64,000 nt of DNA from Hsuehochloa calcarea (taxonomy: Eukaryota; Streptophyta; Magnoliopsida; Poales; Poaceae). The notes below the pieces were generated by a model. That model was not told the origin of the DNA. It saw nothing but the letters and a program-made list of their open reading frames with translations, and did not search any database. Positions 42,927 to 55,289 of this stretch are shown here, piece by piece (position 1 is the stretch's first letter; each line of letters begins with the position of its first letter). The translations under genes were made by a program, and so were the position numbers. The DNA is taken from assembly GCA_036346395.1 (NCBI GenBank), contig CM070599.1:25969232-26033231 (forward strand), given 5' to 3'.

Positions 42927-45900
42927 ATGGATGGTACGCGCGTGCTTGCTCTCTTACCGTTCCGTTTTTCTAGTACTACTCGCTGTGCGTGATTCGTGTC
43001 AATTTCGGGGGTAAATTGTGGTTTAGATAGCATGGGCAGTTGGTAATTAGAGTAGGCTTGGGAGTAATTGTAGCATTGATTGATAGGCTGATTTAGGGTA
43101 TCCATGCTTGATGGACGCCGCACCTTTGTGGTAACTCGGGAGTGAGAGTGTGAGACTAGTTGATCTTGGAGGCAGGAACTACAACTCGAAGGAATTAACT
43201 TGTAATTCGAGGTTATAGCTGCATAGTAGTAAAGTTTCATTGCAAAATGAGAAAAGAAGGCGGAACGACGCGCACATTGTGTTGCAGCACTTTTGAACAA
43301 AAAATTATTTTCTAAAATAATATGACCTCGAAAAGAGAAAGGAAAGGTCGTAAAGTTCTGGATAATAAAAGGGTACTCCTTTTGCTGATTTTTGTGAGAA
43401 TCAGATCTATGATATCAATGCTAATAAAAGTAGGGAAGCAAACATCCAAAATCTCAAGTTTCTAGTCGGTATCACAAAGGCATTACTTACATACTAGGAA
43501 AGCCGATCTTAGTTTTGAACTGTGCGCATTTCAAGTATAGCTGCTGCCTGTGCTAATGGTGTCAATGCGTCATGCCTAATTTTAAACAGTTGATAAACAA
43601 GAAACGATGGAAGATACCATTCTTGTTGGTGATGATCTTATGCGTGGGCTGCCATCCCCTGTCATACCAAAAGAAATTGCATTGCATGTCCTTGAAGGTG
43701 TTGAGCTTTGCGATGGTATCCTCAAGAATCTTTTCCTATGTGAGTAACTGTTTTCTCTGACAACTAAATCATGTTTCTCTTTTCAATATGTAAGGAAGTA
43801 TTCTAAGAAGAAGAAAAAAACGTAATTTCTATGATCCAGGCTTGCAAATCAATGATATTGAGCCATTTTGCCAAGACGAAATTGTGCTATACCGACAATG
43901 CACCGAGAAAAGGGTTAGTTATATTAAAAGTTTTAAACCATCTGAAACTGCAGTTTGAGTCTTTTTCCTGTTCAGTAAATTGTGCTGCTTTCTATCTTAT
44001 TTTTCAGGACAAGGAAATAAGAGAGGGACTGCAGGATAGTGAATATAAACTGGGTTTTTCGATGCCACTCGAAGATGCAAAGGAAAGAACTACCCAACTC
44101 CAATCAGAAGTCACACTGCTTGAAAGGTAACCTAACAGTTGACACTTTTTGTCCTACATATACTATCATAGCATCATCGTGTGATAGAAGCGGGTTAATG
44201 GACTTGTATTCATAGTTCCTAGATGAACCTTCAAGGTTTATTTATGTTTTTTAATCAGAATTTTATGAACCGTAGTAAAATGATGCACAGCCTGGACATA
44301 TATCAAATTCTCTTTCCTTCAGGGGTATTTTCCAATCTGCAGTAGCAACTAGATAAACAGTGTGAAGAAAACGTAGGAACATGTAAATGGGATATTTCTT
44401 TTACTCCTTGCATATCTTGATAATCCAACTTTTTAGCTGTCTCTACTATTCCAAGTGGATAGTGATTTCCAAAGCTTCACCAATATCTAGTCTTCACATG
44501 TACATCTTGTTCTCTCATCTCATTATCACAAAGAAATAGGTTGTACACCTTGTTCTCATGATAGTGTTTGTAGGTACTTAATGCAACCTCCTATCTTGAT
44601 TGGGCTGTCTAACCTCCATGTTGTAAGAAATAATCGTCCGATGGATGCGGACCATGTGGTTCCTCAGCAGCTAATGATAGTGTACTTCGAAATTTCATCC
44701 CTTAAGCCATTTGGTGCATACACACTGAATAATATTTGCTTTGTTCGTGCTTGGACAATACCTATTAGACCCAGTTAGCAAGTTTTAATATAGGAAGAGA
44801 GCCAAGATGAGCTAAAACGTCTGTAGTACCAGCCACGAGAGGGGGTGAATTGGGTACTGCGGTGGTAAAGTTGCTGCGAAAGGAGACAGAAACATTTGCT
44901 AATTAAATTCTTCGAGGTAGTATGGGACAAGTGTGGTCAACCCACCCTAAGCGTTCAGGATCGTAATAAGAGAGAATAGCTGCTCTTAGTGTATGTTCTC
45001 TGTATATTTTGCCAAACACATTTTTTCTCATTTTATACTTTAAGCCAAGGTGTTCTACTTGAGCTCATAGATCTTAGTGAGAACAGAAGGGTTAAAAAAT
45101 GAGAAGGTCATGTATAAATCTATATACAGTATGCTTCTGTAATTTCAGATTGATAGCCTTTGGTGTTTACCCAATGCTCCCAGGGAACTCTTATAGCCTA
45201 CTGCAGCTGCTAGAGGAGTTCTGTTAGATTTGAGATAGCTGCATGGTTCTTGCTTGACAGACTACCAGCAGGAGCTTGCTAGGCCTTATGCACACCGACA
45301 GTCTGTTCCCACGAGTAGCACTTGTTCTGGTGTTCCACTTATGAGTAGCACTAGTCCTCCAAAAGGAAGGAACTTGTAAAATACCTCGCACCATACTTCA
45401 GCGCAGTACTAAATGGTTTACAGCCTTTGCTTGTAAGAACACTTCTTTATTGCCAAGATACCTTTTTTGTTTTATTAGTTAGATTACACTGGACAAAGGG
45501 AATCATCAGGCATTGTAAATTTTCTGATAATTTATTCACACAATTTCTTGAGTTTGGTGTGCATCAGTACATGTGATCTTATACTTTTTTGTAGGCGCAT
45601 GATTCTTGCTAGTGGACTTGAGGGTATGGAAGGATTTCGCCAAAGATGGAGCTTGCATGGACAGCTCGAAGATACAAGGTAGTTGTTTAACTTTGTATGA
45701 TTCATGTTCTAGATTGAAAGAACTGATTTGTAGATATGAATTATGAACATTGAGAACCTAGTGGGCCATGGTACTTAGACCTGTTCTGATAATGGCACGG
45801 CATAATTCATATATGTTTGATGGCCTCTTAATTCAAATCCAGATGATGGATGTAAGTTGCAAAATGCAAACATCTGAAAAAAGGTCTTGTGATTTTTTTT

Positions 45901-46676
45901 TCTTCTAGTTTGCTTCCTCACAAACAAACAAAAAACTACTTTACATGTGAATTTTGCTAGTTTGCTTCCTCTTAAACAAAAAAACTACTTTACATTTTAG
46001 TAGATCTAATTTTCATCTGGAAACTAACCATTATGTTTTCTTGCTGCTGTAAATATGGGAGGTCTGCTTCAATGTTTTCTCCTAAAAAATAACTTCATAT
46101 AATTCTAGTCGTATGAATGTAGGTCTGTGTCTCTCTGTGCATATGGCGCTCTGCTCAGTTTTGTGAAGGGAAATGATTTTCAAGCATCAGTATTCAAAAT
46201 ACTTATATACATCATACCTCAAGGGACTTAATATATCTTTGTAATGCAATATTGTCCATCCTTCGTCCTTTTGTGTTTCTGCATTACCTTCTTAATAATA
46301 TTTTCTTATTTAGTTTCTGTTGTAATGCTTGCTATTTGGATATCTGCTTGGCACTATCTTTTGTAACGTGGCATACCATAGACCTTTTATGGCTATTTGA
46401 GGAGCTGCAAGGTATTTAACAAATTATATATATTGTTAGGGAAGTATTTCAATGCCCTCTCCAAATGAAATTGCCCATTATTTGAGGGCAAGAATGAACT
46501 TAGTTATTCCTTTTTTATATGTTCAACTAGTATTTTTTAGTTATTCTATTTTGCAACCTTTTCTCTGCAGGAAAAGGTTGGAAGCACTGAACCGTGGGGT
46601 GGCAAGAAGAGAGAGCCGAAGTTCTCCAGGGGAAAGCACAACACCTGCAGTTAAGAAGAGGTGGTTCTTTTGGTAG
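42927..46676 (+). CDS. twin CX9C (CHCH-type) protein with coiled-coil tail, 179 residues
   Basis: Six exons with GT-AG borders give an intact frame of 180 codons: 42927-42933, 43590-43739, 43840-43913, 44008-44126, 45595-45678 and 46571-46676. The ATG sits in gccaccATGG, a strong context. The first coding exon has only seven bases. Residues 43, 53, 63 and 73 are cysteines spaced C-X9-C, nine residues, C-X9-C. Twin CX9C proteins typically enter the mitochondrial intermembrane space and fold through Mia40. The codon for Cys53 is split by an intron, and splicing restores it exactly, which supports the model. The rest is charged and helical with coiled-coil character (about 77-150), ending KKRWFFW. 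I do not recognise a named family. Function and location are inferred from the cysteine pattern only. Confidence 0.82.
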
Positions 46677-47350
46677 GTTAGTACCTTTTTTTCTGACTTG
46701 CGAAACATTGTAGCTTATGGTATGTTAATGGCAACGTCATGCACTGATTGCTTTCTACAGTGCTATGCCTCCAAACCAACCATTGTATTTTCTTATATAT
46801 AGCTGCAATTTTGAATGTAAAAATATATGGAGATCCATGAACTGTAAACCTTGAAGATGGGCCACTTTGATACTTTGTGAACTTACTATAATCAACGAAA
46901 TGGTCTGCTAGTCCCCCACCCGCGCTGGATTGTTTTCTTTACCAATGGAGTAAGTTGACTGATTCACTCAATCCGGAGCATGTTGCAGTAGATGTAGAAG
47001 TTGCTATAGCGTATGGGTAGGGTATGCAAGCTGCAAAGGAAGTTTTGTTCAGCTGTACGACTATATTGATCCAGATGTTGCGAATAACTTATTAGCTTTC
47101 TTGGAGCAACTTCCTGAACCAAGATAGCAACCAGAGCTCTAGCTAGTATGTTTACATAAACACTAACGTTGTGCCTCTAAGGCCGTGCATTACGCCTTCC
47201 CCTGAAGATTATACCGCATTCATGTCTTCTTCCACTCAAGATTGCGTATATATATCCTTGGATTTTTTTATGATCGTTGTCTTTTTTACCACATTCATGC
47301 AGATTTCTTGAAATTTTCAGTGACCATGCTAAATTTGGATGGTCACTTAG
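46677..47350. other. 3' region of the CX9C-protein gene
   Basis: Nothing coding was seen. Part of it is presumably the 3' UTR. Confidence 0.4.
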
Positions 47351-47941
47351 GGTACGTTTGGTTGGGTGAACCAGGGTGAATGGGATATGATGGTACAGGA
47401 TGGATGGGATGGTATATGATAGATGATATAAGTATGGTATTTGGTTAGTAGGATAGGGTAATACAGGATTTTGTTTGGTTGCTTGGATAGGATGGTCCTA
47501 AATGTTTCAAGATGATGTTTAGTTTGAAATTTTAAGAAAATTATATAAAATATTTTTAAATTTAATTGAAGTTTATTTTATTCATTTAAAATATTTGGAT
47601 TTTATACAAAAACAAAAACAACATCGAGAAAAATATAAAAATTCAAAATGCTAAAAAATGCATGAATTTTCTACAGTAGCTATGATGATTTTAGATGAAT
47701 TTAGGTGCAAGAATTATTCCATTTGGAGTTAGCAAGTGAAAGTTGTTGTAGTTAGTAAAATGCTGAACCGCGTTGTTCGACTTTTTTGTCGAATGGAATG
47801 GTACAGAATAAAAGTGGAATATTCCCTCACATGGAACCATCTTGTACCGTTTGATTCTATTCATCCAACCAAACACGATGATGATCTCATATTCTGGACG
47901 GAACCATACCGTTCAGCCTCGTACTATGAACCAAACGCACC
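47351..47941. mobile_element. MITE with GGT(A/G)CGTTTGGTT ends
   Basis: The left end ggtacgtttggtt and the right end, read on the other strand, ggtgcgtttggtt match at 12 of 13 bases. The interior is AT-rich (47510-47700) without coding sequence. The ends resemble grass PIF/Harbinger-type MITEs. A target duplication was not found (TTA precedes the left end, but not the matching right side), so the superfamily is tentative. Confidence 0.6.
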
Positions 47942-50846
47942 AGCCACAGCCAGCAGGGGAGATAAACTACTATGCCCAAGCTGATGGAAGTGGAGCAGCT
48001 AGCTGCGCAAATGCTGACCATGTAGATTCTGTTGCCATAACGTGGATAAGATGGCACTCGACACCAAGATCAAGAACAAGCACCTAGTTTTCATCAGCTT
48101 ATCCATCAATCTGACTCTCACCGGCGTTCGCCGGGATGACAAGCATAGAATCGTTTCATGTGGATCGCCCAGCGAGAGAAGTTGACTTACCGGGACTTGA
48201 TACGTGAAAAGCCATGCTTACTTCCAACGACACTCGTTTAGTCAGAGGCAATGCACCTCCCGCCCCCTGGCTACTAGAAGGCCCGTGCGCCTGCATCGCC
48301 GTGCCACTCACACCAACGTGTTTTACTACCTTACTCATCGTAGATCAGCTCATCCTCGATCCCACCCAGAGACGACGGATGGCGTTCGTCCGGCCGTGCG
48401 CGGTGGTGCTGCTCGCCTGCGCCGCCGCCTTCCTCATCGCCGTGGTGTGCACCCAGCCAATGGACCCGGGCACCAACCCGAAAGACCCAATCCTGCCGGA
48501 CCCCAACGTGATCCCCGCCTTCAAGAGCCCCGGCGCGCCGCAGCCCACCGTGGTGAGCTGCTACAACTAGTGGTGGGCCTTGGCCGGGCCGTGTCGGCAC
48601 GGCACGTACCTGCCGTGCTTCGGGCCGTGTCGTGCCGTGCTGGTTCGGCCTGGTCACCCACCCGTGTCGTGCCGGTCCACCTTATCTCCGGTTAGGCTCA
48701 GGCACGACCCAAAGCCCGCCGTATCGGGATTGTGCCGTTCCGGTGTAAGCCCAGCCCTAAGTAACTATAGGCGTCTGGGAAGACGACAGCCGTCACCGTC
48801 GCCTTGGAAAATAAAGACACCAGTGCCCATCTACGCCTGCTCCCCCTCGCCATAGCCTCCTCCTCCTGGACGGCGATGAAGAACTCCGCTCATCACAGTC
48901 GCGCCGCGCGCTTGCGAAGTGGGTGAGAAGGACGGCGACGAGGAGGTGGCTGGAGGGAGGGTGGAGGGCGGCGGCGTGTGGGGAGGGAGAGGGAGGGCGG
49001 CGGCGTGTGGGGAGGTAGAGGGAGGGGGCGGCCAGCGGTGCGTGGGGAGAAAGGACGACGATCGGCGACGCGTGGGGATGGAGGTGGTTGTAGCTGGAGG
49101 GAGGGTGTTGGACCGAAAAGGCGACTAGAGGGGGGGTGAATAGGAGCACGCTCACTTTTTCACAAAATATGAATTCAACACAATTTCACTCCAATAGCTA
49201 TGATGAAGCTATGAAGATCAATATACCAGTACAGCGGAAGACTAGTATTGAATCCAATTAAACCCCTAAGCAATGCGACAAAAAAACAGCAAGAATCAAA
49301 ACTAACATAGATCGCCGGTCGACGATCATTATCTTGGCGGTCCGCCGGCATTAAATCGGTCGACCTCGGTGTGGGCGGTCGGACCGCACCAAATCGGTCG
49401 ACCTCGGTGTGGGGCGGTCGACCGGCAGCTCCGAACACGCAAAAAAAACCGATGACGGTTGCAATTAGGTCTAACTTTTGATTCTCAACTCCAAACTTCA
49501 CGAAACTTTGCACACACCTTCTCTATGATATTAAGGACCTATTCCAATCAACAATTATGATAATTCTTGGACGAACAAAGATCTTTTATGATCTGATTGA
49601 AGAAGGGTGCAAAACCGAGCAAAAGTGAAAACTAGATCCAATCGCTTGCTCGTGGGTGATTGATGATCAAATTGATCCTAGATGGGTTCCCACACATCAC
49701 AGCAAGCTAATCCACGTGAAAGAATCAATCACAAACTCGCGGATCAAAGAAAGCTCTAAAATCACGAAATTGAAAGCAAGAACGAAAAGAGACTTATCTC
49801 AAGCAAACCTTGCATAGATTAAGAACGTGATCGTCGCTGGATTACACCCACACCATCATGGATCAGTGGTCAATCCAAGATCACAAAATTAACCTCAAAC
49901 CATGAAAAGCCCTAGCCTCCACCTCAACTCCCCTAAGCCAATTAGGGTTTGAAAACAACAAAAGAGGTGAAAAACAGCGAGAGAGTTAGGGAGCAACCCC
50001 CACCTCCTCCTATTTATAGTGGAGGCCTAGAACTCTCTAGGGTTTGACTCAATTGGGCTCCCGTTAAGGCCCACTAACAAATGGGTCACACACGCACGCT
50101 TCGCAAAGCGCCGTCTTTAACCTTTTGACCTAAACCGCTTCACCATGCGCTATGGATTTGCCAATAGGTCACCATTGTCCATCTTGTGTCACGCTTGAGT
50201 CATTGACCTCACCCGGCATTGTCGATCGTTCTGGACCTCAACTCTCCAAGTCTAGTCCCGATCCTCCTCGCCGTTGACCGTCGTTGACCACCAAGCAACC
50301 TGCACAACCATAGACAAGCAAACACGAATTCGGGAACAAGTTCTTCACAACTTGACCCATGTTAGTCAAAACATGCATCATGCAAATCATATGCCATGAA
50401 ACCAATGACTTTGACCTAACAAAACAACATCGCCACGGTTGGCGAACGCTCAAGTAGAAACCGGTCCGACCGCTCCATGTGAGCGGTCGGACCGCCTTAA
50501 CGGTCGGACCGCCCTAGGGACTTAGCCAAATTCATGCCCCAAATTCAAACCTTCGGAAATAAAAACGACTAGAACTTCTTCGAGACTCCAAAAATCATGA
50601 GACCAAGTGCATTGGGATCCCCTCACTTGCCTACAACACCTATTTTGGCCCACTGCTTTGACCACTTTTAGGTCACAATGGTCCGATCACGCACATGGCG
50701 GTCGGTCCGACTGCTAGGACCGGCCGGACCGCCTCGTCTGTAATGCTCGTAGCTTTGTCGAAAACTCGTGAAACGACAAACCGTAAACACCATTGCCAAT
50801 TGTCACATCATCCTAAGATCTGGAGCATATTCCCATGATATCCACA

Positions 50847-52594
50847 ATCTCCCTTGATGAACACATTGGCAATTATCCGTAAAATGAAGTAAGAGGTTTG
50901 AAAACGAGTTTACTCGCAGCAGACAAAGGCACAACTTGGTCCATAAGCAAGAAAAAGCAATGTAAATGACCAAGCCGGTATCGTAATAGTATAGGCATGT
51001 GAGACAAAGCAAAAGAAAGCATAAAACTTTGATTTCCAGAAAAGGGTCAAAATTCTCACATGAGGTCCATATGAAAGAACAATTGTTCAATTGACCTATG
51101 ATCATTGTGAGGATAAAAGAATGCAATTCAAGTTCAGAATATTCAACAAGACAAATAAGAATGCAACTCAAGAACTCCCCCTCACTATGATCTTCAAATT
51201 TCAAAAAAATTCAAATTTTCAGTTTCTCCCCCTTTGTATAATCTTCTCCCCCAACAATGAAACATCTTCTCCCCCTTTGACAATGGATTCATCAAGGAAT
51301 CACGTCTTCCTCTCATCCAGAGATAACAAATGTAGAATAAATAAAGAAGCAGAGACAGAAGAAACAAAAAGAGGAGTATGCATGAAGTGCAATGGAGTGG
51401 CTTCATTTTTGTATTTTTCAATTTTTGATTACAAGAAGCTTTGGAGATTACCCAAAAGAGCTAGCCAGGATTTCTAATATTGCACAAACAAGATATCAAG
51501 CCCGACAATAGCTTAGCAAGATCATGGTAAGACATGTATATCAAAGCTAAGCACAAAGGCTCAAAAAGAAAAGCAGTAGATTTGATCAATTTAAGCAACG
51601 CTTTAAATTCAGCAAGTTCATCAACAGGGATCCTAAAGTGAAATTGGCCATGTCAAAATGTCAAAGTGAGATCAAAAATCTAACAAAGACCACATTAAGA
51701 ATCAACCAGTCCTGTATTGAATCATTTTGCTCAATATTTTGTAAACGCCCATTTGTCAACATTTTCTCATATGCATTGAATATTGAAGTTGACTAATGAT
51801 CTAACTTAGTGACAAGATCCTAGACTAGAGCCATCCACAAACTCATCCTAAGCTTCACTGGAAGTTGATTAAAGGTATATCTTAGTAAAGAAGATCCGGA
51901 CTAGAGCCATCCACAAACTCTTTCTAAGCTTCTACCAGGCGACAAATCTTGAGGTTCATGTCATTTCGACAAGCGGTCCCCATGAGATCGTTCGGTTCAT
52001 CAAACTATCTCCAAGTTCATGTCATTTGACAAGGCCTCGTAAGAATAGTTTGGCACAATTTAAGCATAAGACAATCTTGATTTTCATTTTTCACATGAGC
52101 GCTTTAGAATCAAGAACACAAAAGCTCAAGTAATGGTCAATTTTAGATCAAAGAGCTAACAAAGCAATTCTGACAGGGCCAATGTCACAAGAGGAGCACT
52201 AATTGCGCAACTCGCTAAAACATCCACAAATTGCAATTTCTTAGTTCGAGTTGTTTTAAGGTTCTAGCTCATATAGCAAAGACTTAGCTACACATGTAAA
52301 AGCATGATAATTCTAGCAAGTCAAAGAACTGGACATGACATTGAGCACGAATTGAAGTACTAAAGCTCCAAAGGGTAATAGGCAAAGCTCCATCAATTTT
52401 AAAAGATAAGCAGAAAGTCTTATATTACAATGCATCTTTTTGGATTTTTCATACCACTTGTTGTATTTTTCATATGAATGCAATATGATACAATGAGATG
52501 CAATAAAAAGCCTAAAAACCTAAAAAGTTCAAAAAGATCACTAAGTTCAGAAAGAGAACAATAAAAGATCAAAAGAACAAGGAAAGATTAGAAA
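50847..52594 (-). other. Sirevirus 3' non-coding region with repeated purine tracts
   Basis: About 1.75 kb between pol and 3' LTR. Plus-strand ctccccctc/ctccccctt tracts occur at about 51175, 51230, 51265 and 52600, i.e. gagggggag on the coding strand. Repeated polypurine tracts are described for Sireviruses. No env-like ORF was found here, unlike in the element at 25098. Confidence 0.55.
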
Positions 52595-53025
52595 AGATCA
52601 AACTCCCCCTCAAACCAACCCATAGGGATAAATTACCCCTAACTCGCTTCTCAAGGTGGCAAACCTAGTTGGGTCTAAAGATTTGGTGAGGATAAAATCA
52701 AAAGACAAAGAGAAGTGCCTAGTGGGTGACAAGTGCTTGAGGTACTCTTCCTATCTAGCCGACAGCCCGCAAAATCAGAATCTGAAAAACCCCTAATGGA
52801 CAAAGCTGAAGAGCAGGAATACCAAATACCATATAAGATGGTAGAGTGTAAATACCTGAATATGAACTTAAAGGCCTGGCGATGAGAAGTTCTCGAAGAT
52901 GCTTGAAAACCCGTCGACTGCGTGAAGGAGGTGAACCATCTTGAGTCTCCAGTCATATGACGTGAACAGCCGGAGTCAACAAAGCACGTGCTCTTCCTCT
53001 TTCCGCGGCAATCCTGAAAAATCAA
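52595..53025 (-). pseudogene. Sirevirus pol remnant, protease fused to RNase H tail
   Basis: The frame overlaps the end of Gag and starts with the protease site KSTCFVDSGCSRHMTGDSRW. After about 35 residues it jumps to the very end of pol: FRYLHSTILYGIWYS, then RGFSDSDFAGCRLDRKST. After a second jump comes FDFILTKSLDPTRFATLRSE, ending with a stop at about 52603. Integrase and reverse transcriptase are absent, so at least two internal deletions occurred. Junctions lie near 52915 and 52700. Confidence 0.8.
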
Positions 53026-55289
53026 GGCACAGAAGAACGATGTGTCTCGATACTGGGGTTAGTTAAACAAGACTTGGGAACCCAGTACTGAGACACACAT
53101 CTACGAGTAGTATGCAAAGCAGAAGTGTTATCCTTGATTCTATTTGCATTCCTATCATGAGTAATGGTCACAAGAACATGAGACTTATCCTGTCTAGGAG
53201 CATGATGATAAGCATGTGAAACAAATCCTAACCCAGGTTTATTCTTTTCAAAATGACCATGTCTCATAAAAGCTTTAGGTTGCCTGAATGAAATTCTATT
53301 AAGATTTTTCCTATCATTTTTCAACCTACGCCAACAAAATTCAATCAAATGCCCACTTTTCTTGCAATAAGTGCAATGGTACTTGGTACCACTAGAGGAA
53401 GCACCATTTGAATTAATACAAAGTTGGGCAAAACCTGCAGATTTAAAAGATATTTTTGCAGGTTGGGTTTTGAATTCAATTAAACCTTTTTCCAAGACTT
53501 GAATGACTTTTGGTTTTGAATTGTCTTGAAAAGAATTGAATCCTAAACCTTGCTTCTTATAAGGAGTTTTAGACTTGTCAAGAATCATGTTTAACTGTTT
53601 CTTACCTTTAGAAAATTTCTCTAATGTATCATGAAGGTAATCATTTTCTTTTCTCAAATTAACACAAGCATCACAAGTTTTATCCATAAATTTCTCCTTA
53701 TATAAAGCAATTTCAAGCTTAAGAGCGGAACAAGAAGCACAAGTAGTAGTTTCAATATTGTCCTTAAGCTTAGCATATTTGACTCTAGCAGCTTCTAAGA
53801 TATCTTTGATTTCACGTTCTTTTTCTAAGCATGAAGTGCAAGCGCTAGAATCAATCACATCAGAAGCAATCAATTTGCTAGACTCTAAACATTTTTCACA
53901 AGGAGCAGATTTAATTTCAATTAGCTCTGTTCTAGCATTTTCAAGTTGTTGCAAAGCAATATTGTGAGCAGATTGTAGTTTAGCCAATTCTGAGTGCATG
54001 TCATGACAAGATAAACATTCATCAGGTTCAAGAGTCTTAACATTTGCAAGTTCTAGTTTCAGTTTACCAATTTTTGACTCTAGTTTCTTATTTTTAGTCA
54101 TGACAAATTCTAGCGCTTCATCTTGACTAAGCAGTTGCTCATATATGGAATCATATTTAGCAGAAAGCTCATCATAAGAGAGAGATACATCATCATCATC
54201 AATGTCGTCAGTGTCAGCCATAAAGCACTTGCCGGTGAAGTCCTTGACCTTCCCCTTCTTGTCCTCTTCGCTCCCGGAGTCCACATCGCTAACGGATTGC
54301 TATCCAAAAGCGGCAAGGACCCGGTGAGCGGCCTTTATGAGCTTGACAGCATCATACTCAGAGTTGTTCTCATGAGTCTTCTTCCAGGCTGTCTTCTCCT
54401 CCCTGTGCTTGCCCTTACCTTTTAGCTTGGGGCAATTAGCCCGGATGTGGTAGAACTCTCCACACTCATAGCAAGTAACAGGACCACCTCTCTTTTTATT
54501 TCTCACATTGTTGTAAGCCCGTGTGAATTTTTTAGCTAAAAGGGCTAACTCAACCTCAGGGATATTCTCAAGCTCTTCTTCATGAATAGCAGATAAACAA
54601 GCAAATGAAAATCCGTAAGAAGATTCAAAAGAATCATCGTAAGCCTTTTTGAGAGGATCTGCTACCAAAGCTAAATTGTCTTTCTTGGGATGATCAACTC
54701 TTTTAATTTCATGAGTCTTGAGTTTGCTATAAAGCAACTCCAAAGTAAGGCTCGAAAGATCAACATTCTCTTCTATAGCAGTAGCCTTCATCTCCCACTC
54801 CTTGGTGTTGATTGCAGCCAAGAGATGGGTGGCATTTTTAGATTGAGAATATTCAATATCAACAGCTTTCATTTGATTAATCACTTTATTAAAGCGACTG
54901 AAAATGTCATCGATGCTCTCTCCAGGACGCATCTCAAATTTGTTATAATCATGCTTATAGATTGTTTGGCGCACTTTCTTAATTTGGAACGAACCCTCAT
55001 GATAGGTTTCGAGGGTGTTCCAAATCTCGTGCGCAGTCGCAAAATTGCAAATCCTATCATATTCTTGTCTACCAAGCGCACCATATAAAAGGTTCTTGGC
55101 CTTGTTGTTGTTAGCCAAAAGAATTGCAGAAGCAGGAGTTGCAACCTCAGGAATAATGAGCGGGGATCGAACAACGTACCATATAGCTTGTCCATCGCTC
55201 TCAAGGAATACTCGCATACGATTCTTCCAATAGGCATAGTCGTGCCCATTAAAGATATGCGATTTTGTAGAGAATCTATCCATCGCCAA
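53022..55289 (-). CDS. Sirevirus Gag, long form, with one in-frame TAG
   Basis: The frame runs from 55289 to 53022 (about 755 codons) with one TAG at 54302-54300. The stop may be a mutation or an assembly slip. The N-terminal part is a Copia Gag (NGHDYAYWKNRMRVFLES, then GRQEYDRICN, EIWNTLETYHEGS). A zinc knuckle C-YE-C-GEFY-H-IRAN-C precedes the stop. Behind it is a coiled-coil-rich part with recurrent Cys pairs (SCHDMHSELAKL, CEKCLESSKL, CTSCLEKEREI). A second knuckle-like site, C-TY-C-KKSG-H-LIEF-C, lies near 53370. Large Gags with coiled coils are a Sirevirus trait. Gag builds the particle. Confidence 0.82.

Noticed and set aside
48793..49155. 120-codon minus-strand ORF beside the Copia insertion
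   Set aside because: It crosses the LTR boundary at 49106 and has Ser/Pro/His-rich composition only.
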